The notes under the pieces: model-generated
Told to the model about the DNA's origin: nothing
The model's input: the letters and a program-made list of their open reading frames with translations, nothing else
The model's database searches: none
In this document: positions 1-8,045 of the stretch, piece by piece
How the letters are laid out: each line of letters begins with the position of its first letter
Numbering within the stretch: position 1 is the stretch's first letter
Translations under genes and position numbers: made by a program
Assembly: GCF_016428855.1 (NCBI RefSeq)
Contig: NZ_JAELTN010000042.1
Span: 1-48,711 of the forward strand
Direction of reading: 5' to 3'
Origin: Pedobacter sp. ASV28
GTDB taxonomy: Bacteria; Bacteroidota; Bacteroidia; Sphingobacteriales; Sphingobacteriaceae
Length of the DNA: 48,711 nucleotides

Positions 1-65
1 TTATATCGCAGGTCAATTTCAAAGTTAAGATTGCTTAAACAAAATTTAGTCAATATATCTTTCAT
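1..65 (-). CDS. Partial gene start cut by the left edge
   Basis: An ATG at position 65 on the minus strand opens a frame that runs off the window after about 21 codons and begins MKDILTKFCLSNLNFE. It lies 20 bases downstream of the stop of the small ORF at 86-319 and in the same direction, so the two could be co-transcribed. Too little is visible to assign a family. The frame has no stop, but 21 codons is weak evidence; it could be a chance open stretch. Confidence 0.35.
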   Translation of the reverse strand, partial: MKDILTKFCLSNLNFEIDLRY

Positions 66-85
66 AATTCTATAAGTTTATCAAA

Positions 86-319
86 TTAAAAATGATGCAG
101 TGGAAAAACGTCTTTTATCTCTCCGCTTTCTTTTCTCAAAATAGCAATATGGTCTTGTATTTCCAATGTACAGCTTGAGAAAATTCTGTCGTCAACATTT
201 TTATCAAAAGAAACTTCTCCATGTAGTTCTTGTTCATTAGATTTAGTCGGTAGACTATAAATTTTTGTGAACTCATAAAAAGGCAAATCATCCTTGTGTT
301 CCAACGCATTTATATTCAT
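86..319 (-). CDS. Hypothetical small protein, possibly 5' truncated
   Basis: A 77-residue frame from ATG 319 (a TTG sits one codon earlier), mostly polar, with no signal peptide or membrane segment and no motif I recognise. The same frame stays open upstream to a TGA at 431-433. That upstream stretch reads like real protein (for example YGFGYGDFRHLIDYN and TDFIEKKRAEL) but has no ATG, GTG or TTG of its own. Either the true gene is longer and was broken near position 430, or the small ORF starts at 319 by chance. It sits just downstream of the damaged queD on the same strand, so this whole corner may be decaying DNA. No function can be proposed. Confidence 0.4.
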   Translation of the reverse strand: MNINALEHKDDLPFYEFTKIYSLPTKSNEQELHGEVSFDKNVDDRIFSSCTLEIQDHIAILRKESGEIKDVFPLHHF

Positions 320-500
320 CAATTCAGCTCGTTTCTTTTCAATGAAATCGGTCAGGTTGTATAGCCGTTGTACGTTATAATCGATAAGGTGTCTAAAGTC
401 TCCATATCCAAAACCATAGTGTCGTTTTCTTCAACATGATGATTAATCTCGGCAAGCTCCCCACCCATTGCCAAATTTAAAATTATTACCTGCAATTGGC

Positions 501-815
501 CTATGAAACAAAATGCACTTTTTCGGTAATGGCATAACAACTGGCCCGCAAGGATGCAGGTATAGATTCATTCAATACCAAAGCATGATCATACTTTTCG
601 ATGATTTTTTCGAGCACTGTTTTCTTAAGCTGTCCAAAGTCAATCAACATTCCACATTTTACATGTTGAGGGTCCTGGTTGGCATAGCCCGCTACGGTAA
701 CCTGTAAGCGATAAGTGTGCCCATGGATATTTTTACAAGGTCCATCATAATTCAGTAGTGCATGAGCCATGTCGAATGTGAATTCCTTTGTAACCCGTAT
801 CATCTCATTTTGCAT
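501..815 (-). pseudogene. queD: 6-carboxytetrahydropterin synthase QueD, C-terminal part missing
   Basis: QueD converts dihydroneopterin triphosphate to 6-carboxytetrahydropterin on the way to queuosine. The N-terminal two thirds is well preserved in 104 residues: zinc ligands His18 (DMAHAL) and His31/His33 (IHGH), Cys27 in the catalytic position, and the Asp76-His77 pair (YDHAL). The frame then stops after HFVS. Family members run to roughly 120-140 residues and carry a PTxEN motif and a catalytic Glu near the C-terminus, both absent here. The +1 frame just after the stop reads HRPIAGN, which resembles a degraded PTAEN, so a frameshift followed by decay, or a sequencing error, is likely. The start is ATG 815; ATG 803 is possible. 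Whether the product is functional is doubtful. Confidence 0.7.
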
Positions 816-891
816 GCCACCAAATTAGCACGGTTAGGACAAGCGAAAAATGAGCTCCATCAGAAATAAAATTTATTTAGCACAAAAATAG

Positions 892-1695
892 TTAGGATTT
901 CTTTTCAACTTTCTGCTTCGCCTTTGCAATGGATTTTTTACTGATTCTTTCTGGACGTTTCTCGATATCGACCTTATGGCCAAGCAAATCTCTGATGACT
1001 ACCGAAGCACAAACACCACCGAAAGCTGCGGGCAAATAAGAAATGGTACCATAAGCAGACCGTTTAAAATTACTGCCATCGGTCATAATTAGCGATTCCT
1101 TCATGACTTCTTCAATAGAAAAAACAGCTTTAATGGTACTTGCATTAGCTAATTTCTTTAAGCGTTTTCGTACATATTGTGCGAAAACACATTGATAGGT
1201 GTCAGGAAGGTAAGTAATGCGCAGTTTGGTCGGATCAAGTTTTCCCCCGGCACCCATAGAACTTACAATGGGCAAATTGAATTGCAGTGCAGTAGACAAC
1301 AGCGTTACTTTGGGCGTAACGCTATCTATACAATCCATCACATAATCAAATTTAGCAGCCAAAATTTCCCTACATTTTTGAGGGGTTAAAAAATCTTGTA
1401 CCACGTGCAGCTTGAGTTCGGGATTGATTGCCAACAAACGTTCTTTCATGATCTCGGCTTTGCTAACCCCATGATTTGTGGCCAAGGCCGGCAATTGTCT
1501 GTTTCTATTGCTGGGATCTACCACATCACCATCTACAATGGTCATTTCACCAACACCACTACGACAAATAAATTCTGCTGCAAAAGAACCCACACCTCCC
1601 AAACCAATTACCAAGACATGCTTTTGTTGCAACAATTCAATTCCATCGTTGCCCACTAATAATGCAGAACGCGATAACCAAGCTAAATCAGACAT
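892..1695 (-). CDS. tcdA: tRNA threonylcarbamoyladenosine dehydratase
   Basis: ThiF/E1-like enzyme of the TcdA (CsdL/YgdL) family, which uses ATP to cyclise t6A37 to ct6A in tRNAs reading ANN codons. The 267-residue protein has the nucleotide-binding GLGGVG loop at 31-36, the VDGD acidic stretch at 54-57 and the SNRNRQ motif at 62-67 that contacts ATP. A DYVMDCID segment matches the family's mid-domain motif. The Lys-rich tail (RISKKSIAKAKQK) is typical of the length and ending of this family. The gene stands alone, transcribed away from the TatD gene upstream, and is preceded by an AT-rich spacer with the same TTTTGACTTTTAACTT string found before nadD. Confidence 0.9.
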   Translation of the reverse strand: MSDLAWLSRSALLVGNDGIELLQQKHVLVIGLGGVGSFAAEFICRSGVGEMTIVDGDVVDPSNRNRQLPALATNHGVSKAEIMKERLLAINPELKLHVVQDFLTPQKCREILAAKFDYVMDCIDSVTPKVTLLSTALQFNLPIVSSMGAGGKLDPTKLRITYLPDTYQCVFAQYVRKRLKKLANASTIKAVFSIEEVMKESLIMTDGSNFKRSAYGTISYLPAAFGGVCASVVIRDLLGHKVDIEKRPERISKKSIAKAKQKVEKKS

Positions 1696-1770
1696 CTTAT
1701 AAAGTTAAAAGTCAAAAATAAAAAGTTAAAAGTGGCCTGCCAGATGTCAAAACAACCAAAAACAAGACAG

Positions 1771-2427
1771 CTAAAAAACTAATTGCTTCCAATTGGCAAA
1801 AATAACATCTTTTAATTCATCGACACTTATTTTCTTTATTTCGGCTACTCGTTCGTAAATCTCAACAATGTCAACATTCGAATCATCTGTTTCTAGGAAG
1901 AAGGGCCGATTAATTTCTTTTAGTACTCTTGCCATTTCATCGGACTTTAAAACTGCCGCACCAAAGGATAGACAGAAACCTTGCGCCATCAGTTGTTGTG
2001 CCATTTCATGCTTTTTATTAAAACCATGCAAAATCATTGGCACCTTGGCCCCTAGGCGTTTTTTTAAAGCAATCAACTCGTCAAAAGCCTTTACACAATG
2101 TAAAATTAGAGGTTTTTGCAGTTGTTCTGCAAGTAGAACCTGTGCTTCTAACATTTGTACCTGATGACCGATAGGCTCGCCCCTTAGCTTGTCCAAACCA
2201 CATTCGCCAATCATTTTCACATTCGCCTGACGGGCCAGCACATTGAGGTATTTCATATTTTTAGCCAATTCATCTAATTTACCATACCAGGGGTGTATAC
2301 CTATGGAAATTGGTTTTGTTTTGGGCATGGCCAAGAATAAACCCTCTGTTAAAGAAAGACTTTGAATGGCCTCAACCTCGTCATTCCTAGAGGCCTTATG
2401 TGTATGAATATCTAAAAACAAGCTCAT
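1771..2427 (-). CDS. TatD family metal-dependent hydrolase
   Basis: A 218-residue TIM-barrel amidohydrolase of the TatD family, whose members are metal-dependent DNases or deoxyribonucleases involved in DNA repair or degradation. All expected metal ligands are visible: Asp6/His8/His10 in LDIHTH, Glu75 in GECGLD, His110 in LILHC, His134 in LHGF and Asp181 in ETDD. It is shorter than the usual ~255 residues, as in many Bacteroidota homologues. I chose ATG 2427 (MSLFLDIHTH) over an in-frame TTG four codons upstream because the family starts right before the HTH strand. A TAACTTTG box ends 9 bases before this ATG, implying a very short leader. The exact substrate is not determinable. Confidence 0.85.
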   Translation of the reverse strand: MSLFLDIHTHKASRNDEVEAIQSLSLTEGLFLAMPKTKPISIGIHPWYGKLDELAKNMKYLNVLARQANVKMIGECGLDKLRGEPIGHQVQMLEAQVLLAEQLQKPLILHCVKAFDELIALKKRLGAKVPMILHGFNKKHEMAQQLMAQGFCLSFGAAVLKSDEMARVLKEINRPFFLETDDSNVDIVEIYERVAEIKKISVDELKDVIFANWKQLVF

Positions 2428-2436
2428 TTTCAAACC

Positions 2437-2444
2437 CAAAGTTA
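2437..2444 (-). promoter_or_regulatory. Candidate -7 box (TAnnTTTG) of the TatD gene
   Basis: TAACTTTG on the minus strand matches the Bacteroidota sigma-A -7 consensus TAnnTTTG exactly and lies 9 bases before ATG 2427. I see no convincing -33 TTTG. The position would give a leader of only a few bases. Confidence 0.4.
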
Positions 2445-2545
2445 AGGAAATCTACGCATCAAAAAATTTACCCCACAAAAACAGTAGACTTTATGATTTT
2501 ATGTATGTTTGTCTACTTATTATTTTATTTAAATACATAAAACCG

Positions 2546-3040
2546 ATGAAAAGGATATTATTTATGTTTATAGCCCTGAGTTTTGGCTTATCCAGTTTTG
2601 CCCAAAACGAATCTCAAGGGGTAAAAATCTATAATCCTACAGCCAATGCACAAGCAGATATTGATGCTGCTGTAGCCAAGGCAAAAAAAGAAAACAAACA
2701 TGTTTTTATACAGGTTGGTGGCAATTGGTGTATATGGTGTATTCGTTTTCACGATCTGGTAAACAATACACCTGAGCTTAAAAACTACTTAAACACCAAT
2801 TTTGAAACCGTCTTGGTTAACTATAGCCCTGAAAACAAGAATGAAGCCGTACTTAAAAAGCTGAAGAACCCAGGACGTTTTGGCTTTCCAGTATTTCTCA
2901 TCTTAGATGGCAATGGAGAAGTTATCCATATTCAAAATTCCGCCTATTTGGAAGAAGGAAAGGGACATAGTGTAAAATTAATTACAGATTTTTTGAAGAA
3001 CTGGACCTATAAAGCTGTAAACCCAACCGCAACAAAGTAA
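2546..3040 (+). CDS. Secreted thioredoxin-like protein (thioredoxin_7 type)
   Basis: A 164-residue exported thioredoxin-fold protein. The N-terminus (MKRILFMFIALSFGLSSFAQ) is a clear signal peptide with cleavage near residue 20, so ATG 2546 is preferred to the ATG at 2501, which would add 15 hydrophobic residues in front. The redox motif is WCIWC at 61-65, with both cysteines present, and a cis-Pro candidate sits in FGFPVFLIL. It resembles periplasmic DUF255/thioredoxin_7 proteins that act as disulfide reductases or chaperone-like factors. No operon partner is present: it diverges from the TatD gene and converges on the GH3 gene. Confidence 0.8.
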   Translation: MKRILFMFIALSFGLSSFAQNESQGVKIYNPTANAQADIDAAVAKAKKENKHVFIQVGGNWCIWCIRFHDLVNNTPELKNYLNTNFETVLVNYSPENKNEAVLKKLKNPGRFGFPVFLILDGNGEVIHIQNSAYLEEGKGHSVKLITDFLKNWTYKAVNPTATK

Positions 3041-3051
3041 AAGACATAAAA

Positions 3052-3153
3052 CATCCATCATTTCGATGAATAGGAGAGAAATCAATCTGTATCTTAACAA
3101 TAAGATTTATTCCCTACCTACCTGCGCCAAACAGACATTCGAAATGACGGATG
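3052..3153. repeat. Imperfect inverted repeat between convergent genes
   Basis: Arms CATCCATCATTTCG (3052-3065) and CGAAATGACGGATG (3140-3153) are complementary with one mismatch and enclose a 74-base loop. The arms contain the string TCATTTCGA, which I recognise as common in intergenic repeats of Pedobacter-like genomes. It lies between the convergent thioredoxin and GH3 genes and may act as a terminator or be a small non-coding repeat. Confidence 0.5.
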
Positions 3154-3167
3154 CTTTTTATAAGCGA

Positions 3168-4874
3168 CTACAAACCATCGCTATATTTAAAGAAACTATT
3201 TACCGTAATGGGTAATTTACCTGTTGGCACCAGTTTTTTGGTAAACACTGCCGCAGCAGCTTTCTGCATAAAATCTTCTTTTTGATAAGCCACCACAATT
3301 GATCTGGCCATTTCTATCCCAGGCAAATTGGCCAGGTTATATGGATTTGCAAAAAAAGCAATCATAGCATTTCTGGCAGACAGGGTAGTCACCATATCTT
3401 TTACCTCTTTACCCAAAGGAATATTGTTATTCGGACGATTACGTGTGTCAACAATCGCCATTACAATCTGGTCATCGCCATTAATTTGTTTGATAATTTC
3501 AGCTATTGCACTTGCCGAAGCATTTTTATCTACGTTAAAGGTGATAGAATTTTTATAAAAGCCTGATATTTCTGTTTGGAACAAGGTAGGCTGTGCGGTA
3601 CCCACATTGATAATTACGGTTCTTTTTTTAGGGGTCAAACTTGCTATGCCCTCTCTGCTTTTCAAAAGTGTCATACTGGCATCGGCCAACTGCTGAACCA
3701 AAGCGATGCTTTCTGGCCGATTTACGTCCTCTACTACATTGTTTTCCTCTATTACCGGCCTCACATTCAATCCCGCCCAATATTTTGCGGTCAATACCTT
3801 CTTCACACTTTCGTCTATACGTGCCATCGTAATGCGCTGGTCTTTAATAGCCTGTCTAACACTTTTAACCGCCACTTTTGTATTTTCAGATAGTTCAAGA
3901 ATATCATTACCTGCAATAAGGCCCATTACATCAGCTTCCCCATCTTTAAAATACTTTGTTACTCCCTTCATATCCATGGCATCGGAAATAATCAGCCCTT
4001 TAAAACCCAGTTCATTTTTTAGTAGGCCGGTGATAATAGGTTGTGATAGGGTTGATGGCAAGTTAGGGGTAGCATCAAGGGAAGGAATATTCATATGGGC
4101 CACCATTACCCCTGCTGCACCCTGTTTAATCAGCTCTTTAAAAGGATAAAGCTCTAAAGTATCCAAACGTTCTTTACCAAACTTAAGTTGTGGTAGGTCA
4201 TAGTGAGAATCAACATCGGTATCGCCATGGCCTGGGAAATGCTTAATACTGACCAACAACCCGCCTTCTTGCATTCCTTTCAGATAGGCGGCACTTTTCT
4301 CGGCAACGTTATATTTATTCTCTCCGAAAGACCTAAAATTGATAACAGGGTTTCTGGCATTGTTGTTTACGTCAACATCAGGCGCCAAGTTCATCTGCAT
4401 GCCCAAACGTTTGAAATCTTTGGCTACTTCCAACCCCATCTTGTAGAGCAGTTCCTTATTCTGCACAGCGCCCAAAGCCATTTGGTAGGGATACGAAATG
4501 GTACTGTCCAAGCGCATGCCCAAGCCCCATTCACCATCTGAAGCGATGATTAAAGGCACTTTAGCCTTTTTTTGATATTTATTGGTTAAGACGACCTGCC
4601 TAACCGGTCCACCCTGAAAAAAAACCACTCCCCCAAGCTTTTCTTTCCTAATGACTTTTCCTACCGAGTCCTGATAAGCTTTACTTAGGTTGGTATGTGC
4701 CCTTACAAAAAATAGTTGCGCTATTTTTTGTTTAGTACTTAATTTATTAAATACCGAATCTACCCAATGAGGCTGCTGCTTTAATAGTTCGAGATAGGTT
4801 GGCTGCTGAGCCTTGGCTGTACCTATTACAGCACAGGATAAAATACCCAGCGCATAGAAAAATTTCTTGTTCAT
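3168..4874 (-). CDS. Glycoside hydrolase family 3 (NagZ-like)
   Basis: A 568-residue exported GH3 enzyme, probably a beta-N-acetylhexosaminidase acting on muropeptides or other GlcNAc glycosides. The signal peptide is residues 1-22 (ends GTAKAQ). The NagZ signature KHFPGHGDTDVDSH is at 211-224 and contains the Asp/His dyad used as general acid/base in this subfamily; the nucleophile candidate is Asp298 in IISDAMDM. The N-terminal barrel spans about 40-370 and the C-terminal GH3 domain about 400-560. Many Bacteroidota homologues carry a C-terminal beta-lactamase-like domain and are near 1000 residues; this one lacks it and ends cleanly. Substrate assignment is by family only. Confidence 0.88.
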   Translation of the reverse strand: MNKKFFYALGILSCAVIGTAKAQQPTYLELLKQQPHWVDSVFNKLSTKQKIAQLFFVRAHTNLSKAYQDSVGKVIRKEKLGGVVFFQGGPVRQVVLTNKYQKKAKVPLIIASDGEWGLGMRLDSTISYPYQMALGAVQNKELLYKMGLEVAKDFKRLGMQMNLAPDVDVNNNARNPVINFRSFGENKYNVAEKSAAYLKGMQEGGLLVSIKHFPGHGDTDVDSHYDLPQLKFGKERLDTLELYPFKELIKQGAAGVMVAHMNIPSLDATPNLPSTLSQPIITGLLKNELGFKGLIISDAMDMKGVTKYFKDGEADVMGLIAGNDILELSENTKVAVKSVRQAIKDQRITMARIDESVKKVLTAKYWAGLNVRPVIEENNVVEDVNRPESIALVQQLADASMTLLKSREGIASLTPKKRTVIINVGTAQPTLFQTEISGFYKNSITFNVDKNASASAIAEIIKQINGDDQIVMAIVDTRNRPNNNIPLGKEVKDMVTTLSARNAMIAFFANPYNLANLPGIEMARSIVVAYQKEDFMQKAAAAVFTKKLVPTGKLPITVNSFFKYSDGL

Positions 4875-5222
4875 TTATGTGTTAAAATTTTGGTTTCCTA
4901 AGTAAAATCAAATTGCCTTTTCAGAAAATCTTTTAAAGATGCTGAAACAAACCGATTGTTACCAATAATTGAAGAGAGAAAATTAAAAAAGAAAACCTGT
5001 TAGCACTAAATTTAACCGTTCTGATTTTCAATTGTATTGAATTTAATACACTAGTAAAGCATTAGAAATTTGGATTAGGAACCGTTAAAAATTAGTTCTG
5101 AAGCATATCATTTCCCTGTTTTTCAGTCTTCAAACATCTTTTTGCCTCACTAGTTTTAAAAGGAGAAATAGATTTTGGCACATTTATTTGATGTAGGTAA
5201 ACAAATCAAATTTTAGATAGTC
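4875..5222. other. 348-base divergent intergenic region, no gene seen
   Basis: AT-rich spacer between the divergently transcribed GH3 gene and the PorT-type barrel. It must hold both promoters. A TTTTTGCC string near 5137 and TAGATTTTG near 5167 resemble -33 and -7 elements for the barrel, but the -7 spacing is one base off consensus. I see no RNA structure or reading frame of note. Confidence 0.4.
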
Positions 5223-5846
5223 ATGAAAAAGATAGTTTTCCTAGCACTTGGTTTGTTCATTACAAGCCTTACAGTAAACGCGCAATCAACAGATCAACCA
5301 ATTAGATTTGGTATTAAAGGGGGAGCCAGCTTCTCTAACATTATAAAAGATGATGGTAACAACGATTTTAAAACCGATTATCTAGTAGGTTTCAATGCAG
5401 GTGTTACATTAGACATCAAACTTTTACCTAATCTGGCATTTACCCCAGAAGTTTTATATGCCACAAAAGGTTATAAGCTAAAATCAACTTTTGGAGAGTT
5501 TACACAAACCACCCATTTCATCGACGTACCTATTTTGGCGAGCATTAAATTGGCAGAAGGTCTTAACTTAGTTGCCGGACCACAAGTTTCATTCTTATTA
5601 TCTACAAACAATAAATTTGAAACCGGATTTGGAACTGCACAGCAACAAATTGTAGAAGATGAATCGAACCGCTTTAAAAAGAGCTTGTTAGGTGGTGTAA
5701 TTGGAGCAAGATTTGATTTGAGCAATCAATTAGGCATCTATGGTCGTTATAGCTTAGATTTCCAAAAGAATAATGAAAATGGTTCCACCACTACTCCTGA
5801 ATTCAAAAATCAAGGCTTTCAGGTTGGTATAGGCTTAAAATTCTAA
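5223..5846 (+). CDS. Outer-membrane beta-barrel protein (PorT family)
   Basis: A 207-residue protein with a signal peptide (MKKIVFLALGLFITSLTVNAQ) followed by alternating amphipathic strands and a terminal phenylalanine (FQVGIGLKF), all typical of small 8-stranded outer-membrane barrels of the PorT/outer membrane beta-barrel family. The opening FGIKGGASFSNI after the signal peptide is the standard first strand of this family. Its role is unknown: related proteins are abundant in Bacteroidota and mostly uncharacterised. It is monocistronic, bounded by a strong hairpin downstream at 5874-5942. Confidence 0.85.
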   Translation: MKKIVFLALGLFITSLTVNAQSTDQPIRFGIKGGASFSNIIKDDGNNDFKTDYLVGFNAGVTLDIKLLPNLAFTPEVLYATKGYKLKSTFGEFTQTTHFIDVPILASIKLAEGLNLVAGPQVSFLLSTNNKFETGFGTAQQQIVEDESNRFKKSLLGGVIGARFDLSNQLGIYGRYSLDFQKNNENGSTTTPEFKNQGFQVGIGLKF

Positions 5847-5873
5847 CCGAACCATTATTTAGGTAAAAAAGTT

Positions 5874-5942
5874 GCCCCAAAAATCTTACAGTCATTTCCT
5901 TAAAAACAAGATAGAAATGGCAGAAAAAGAGATTTTTGGGGC
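5874..5942. terminator. Long-loop hairpin after the barrel gene
   Basis: GCCCCAAAAATCT (5874-5886) and AGATTTTTGGGGC (5930-5942) are perfect 13-base inverted arms around a 43-base loop that itself contains CATTTC/GAAATG complementarity. It lies 28 bases after the stop and is followed by a T-rich tract, so it probably terminates transcription, although the loop is far longer than in a standard intrinsic terminator. Confidence 0.6.
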
Positions 5943-6118
5943 CTTCTTTTGTTCAATTTTCTACAAAAAGATCTTGCATTAGTACTAAGTTTTTATTGCC
6001 AGAGAAAAGTCTTACCTGATTTTCTTAAAGTCGGTTTTTTCATTTTTATAAAACAAAATCAAATTGACCAAGTTATTTTCATGGCGCTCTTTTAATCTTA
6101 AACTTAAAACTTTAGACC

Positions 6119-6292
6119 ATGAAAGATGCAAATCTCCCCAAAAACAATGGCCACGTACAAGGTAGCAGCATTGCCGATAGAGCCAATTACAATGTAAAAC
6201 TGGACAAGAAAAAAGTTGGCATTACCAATGCTGGCGGACAACGTTCGGACCAAACCTCTAACAAGGACAACGAAAGAAAAAGAGGTCAATAG
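6119..6292 (+). CDS. Small hydrophilic protein, 57 residues
   Basis: ATG 6119 opens a 57-codon frame ending TAG at 6290-6292. The protein (MKDANLPKNNGHVQGSSIAD...) is very polar, rich in Asn, Lys, Gly and Gln, ends NERKRGQ, and has no signal peptide or hydrophobic segment, so it is likely cytosolic and disordered. It is flanked downstream by a strong hairpin at 6310-6380, which supports an independent transcript. I recognise no family; short basic/Asn-rich proteins of this sort occur in Sphingobacteriaceae. The opposite-strand frame over the same region is longer by a few codons but looks like a shadow. Confidence 0.55.
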   Translation: MKDANLPKNNGHVQGSSIADRANYNVKLDKKKVGITNAGGQRSDQTSNKDNERKRGQ

Positions 6293-6309
6293 TCAAATCT
6301 GATCATTCA

Positions 6310-6380
6310 AAAAAATCGTGTCATTCTGAGGTGCAGAAGACTCTGTTTGTCCCGCAGCATTTAGAATGACACGATTTTTT
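6310..6380. terminator. 18-bp-arm hairpin terminator
   Basis: AAAAAATCGTGTCATTCT (6310-6327) pairs perfectly with AGAATGACACGATTTTTT (6363-6380) around a 35-base loop; the right arm ends in six T. It sits 17 bases after the small ORF. The arms contain TCATTCTGAG, a string I associate with intergenic repeats in this group, so it may be a repeat element reused as a terminator. Confidence 0.65.
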
Positions 6381-6447
6381 GTAAAGGAGTGTTTACAACA
6401 CTTCGTCTTCATCTGAATTTAATATCTTTAAGAAAAATTGTCCCTTT

Positions 6448-7620
6448 ATGAAACATCATTTCTTACTTAATTGGAAACCGTTAAGACTATTTTTAACCTT
6501 AGCCATTGCCGTTGCTTCGGGATTACTAATGAGCCACTGCAATATCAGCACAAGTCCAACAGATAGCACAGAAAAAGAACTAAAATCCGAAACCATTGTA
6601 ACTGGGCTAAATATGCCATGGGCAATGGCCTTTTTGCCCGATGGACGAGTTTTGGTTACCGAAAGAGGGGGGAAACTCCGCTTGGTAAAAGGTGGTCAAT
6701 TAGATCCCCAGGAAATCACCGGGATTCCTAAAGTTTATTATCGTGGGCAGGGGGGATTACTAGATGTGGTACTTCATCCCAACTACAAAGAAAATGGCTG
6801 GATCTACATGAGTTATTCATCTCCTAAAAAAGATGGTGAAACGGGTGATGATAACGGGGCAAATACCGCGCTCATGCGTGCAAAGTTAGAAGGACATACA
6901 CTGACCAATATAGAACATTTATATAAGGCAAGCCCTAATGTAAAAGCTGGAGTTCACTTTGGAGGTAGAATTTTATTTGACAAAAAAGGGTATGTATTTC
7001 TATCATTGGGTGAACGCGGTCAAAAGGAAAACGCACAAAACCTGGGCAAGGCTCAAGGCAAAATAGTTCGTCTACATGAAGATGGAAGAATTCCAACGGA
7101 TAATCCCTTTGTTAAGACCAAGGATGCCCTGCCCGAGATATGGAGCTATGGCCATAGAAACCCACAGGGGCTCGTCATGCACCCTACTACAGGCGTTATT
7201 TGGGAACATGAACATGGACCACAAGGGGGCGACGAACTTAATGTTATAGAAAAAGGCAAGAACTATGGTTGGCCGCTGATTACCTATGGCATTGACTATG
7301 ATAATTCCATCATTTCCGATAAAACAGAAGCGCCAGGCATGGAGCAACCTGTTATACATTGGACGCCCTCCATTGCTCCATGCGGAATGACCTTTGTAGA
7401 CAGCCCTAAATTCAAGGATTGGAATGGGGACCTACTGGTGGGATCCTTAAAATTTATGAACCTCGAGCATTTAACCGTAAAGGGAAATAAGGTGGTTAAA
7501 AAGGAAGTTATCTTTGACAAGATAGGACGAGTAAGAGATATTAAACAAGGGCCAGATGGAAATATTTACGTAGTTGTAGAAAGCACTGGCTCTATTGTGA
7601 AAATTAGCCCAAAAGCATAG
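6448..7620 (+). CDS. PQQ-dependent sugar dehydrogenase (soluble aldose type), lipoprotein
   Basis: A 390-residue six-bladed beta-propeller of the GSDH/YliI (Asd) family, which oxidises aldose sugars with PQQ as cofactor. The family start LNMPWAMAFLPDGRVLVTER is clear, as are HFGGRILFD, YGHRNPQG and EHGPQGGDELN, which carry PQQ- and calcium-binding residues. The N-terminus has a hydrophobic stretch ending LMSHC, so Cys31 should be lipidated and the enzyme anchored in the envelope. It is followed after 5 bases by a cytochrome c, which is the obvious electron acceptor. No PQQ synthesis genes are in the window, so the cofactor must come from elsewhere in the genome or from outside. Sugar specificity is unknown. 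Confidence 0.88.
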   Translation: MKHHFLLNWKPLRLFLTLAIAVASGLLMSHCNISTSPTDSTEKELKSETIVTGLNMPWAMAFLPDGRVLVTERGGKLRLVKGGQLDPQEITGIPKVYYRGQGGLLDVVLHPNYKENGWIYMSYSSPKKDGETGDDNGANTALMRAKLEGHTLTNIEHLYKASPNVKAGVHFGGRILFDKKGYVFLSLGERGQKENAQNLGKAQGKIVRLHEDGRIPTDNPFVKTKDALPEIWSYGHRNPQGLVMHPTTGVIWEHEHGPQGGDELNVIEKGKNYGWPLITYGIDYDNSIISDKTEAPGMEQPVIHWTPSIAPCGMTFVDSPKFKDWNGDLLVGSLKFMNLEHLTVKGNKVVKKEVIFDKIGRVRDIKQGPDGNIYVVVESTGSIVKISPKA

Positions 7621-7625
7621 TAACG

Positions 7626-8027
7626 ATGAAAATAATTACCGCTGTAGGTTGTGGACTAATATATCTGCTGACTTTTTTGGCTAATCCGCAAGATGACTTA
7701 GCAAAAAGTATGACCAGAGGCAAAGCTATTTATATGGAAAGCTGTATTACGTGTCACCTAGGTAATGGTGAAGGTGTAAAAGGAACCTTTCCGCCGCTTG
7801 CAAAAGCCGATTTCTTACTGAAATATCCAGAAAAATCTATACATGCCATTAAATTTGGCATAAAAGGACCTATAAAGGTAAATGGCATTACCTATAACAA
7901 CGCCATGCCCCCTGCTGGCTTAGAGAATGATGAGATTGCCGACGTAATGAACTATATCCAAAATTCATTTGGCAATAAAAACCCAAAATTGGTTAGCCCA
8001 AAAATGGTAGAGGCGATTAAAGAATAA
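7626..8027 (+). CDS. Monohaem cytochrome c
   Basis: A 133-residue class I c-type cytochrome with a signal peptide at its N-terminus. The haem-binding motif is CITCH with Cys40, Cys43 and His44, and the sixth ligand is probably the Met in NAMPPAG near residue 94. The TFPPLAKADFL segment and the closing helix DVMNYIQNSFG are typical. It begins 5 bases after the sugar dehydrogenase stop and is surely co-transcribed, so it probably carries electrons from that enzyme into the respiratory chain. The stop is followed by a very long hairpin. Confidence 0.88.
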   Translation: MKIITAVGCGLIYLLTFLANPQDDLAKSMTRGKAIYMESCITCHLGNGEGVKGTFPPLAKADFLLKYPEKSIHAIKFGIKGPIKVNGITYNNAMPPAGLENDEIADVMNYIQNSFGNKNPKLVSPKMVEAIKE

Positions 8028-8045
8028 TAATCATATTGGTTCTAA

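Noticed and set aside
352..540. 62-residue minus-strand frame overlapping the 3' end of queD
   Set aside because: It reads through the region where the queD family sequence seems shifted; its residues look like parts of a worn helix, and it has no start signal of its own. Treated as part of the decayed locus.
3706..4149. 147-residue plus-strand frame inside the GH3 gene
   Set aside because: It is antisense to a clearly coding gene with intact GH3 motifs and has no recognisable domain.
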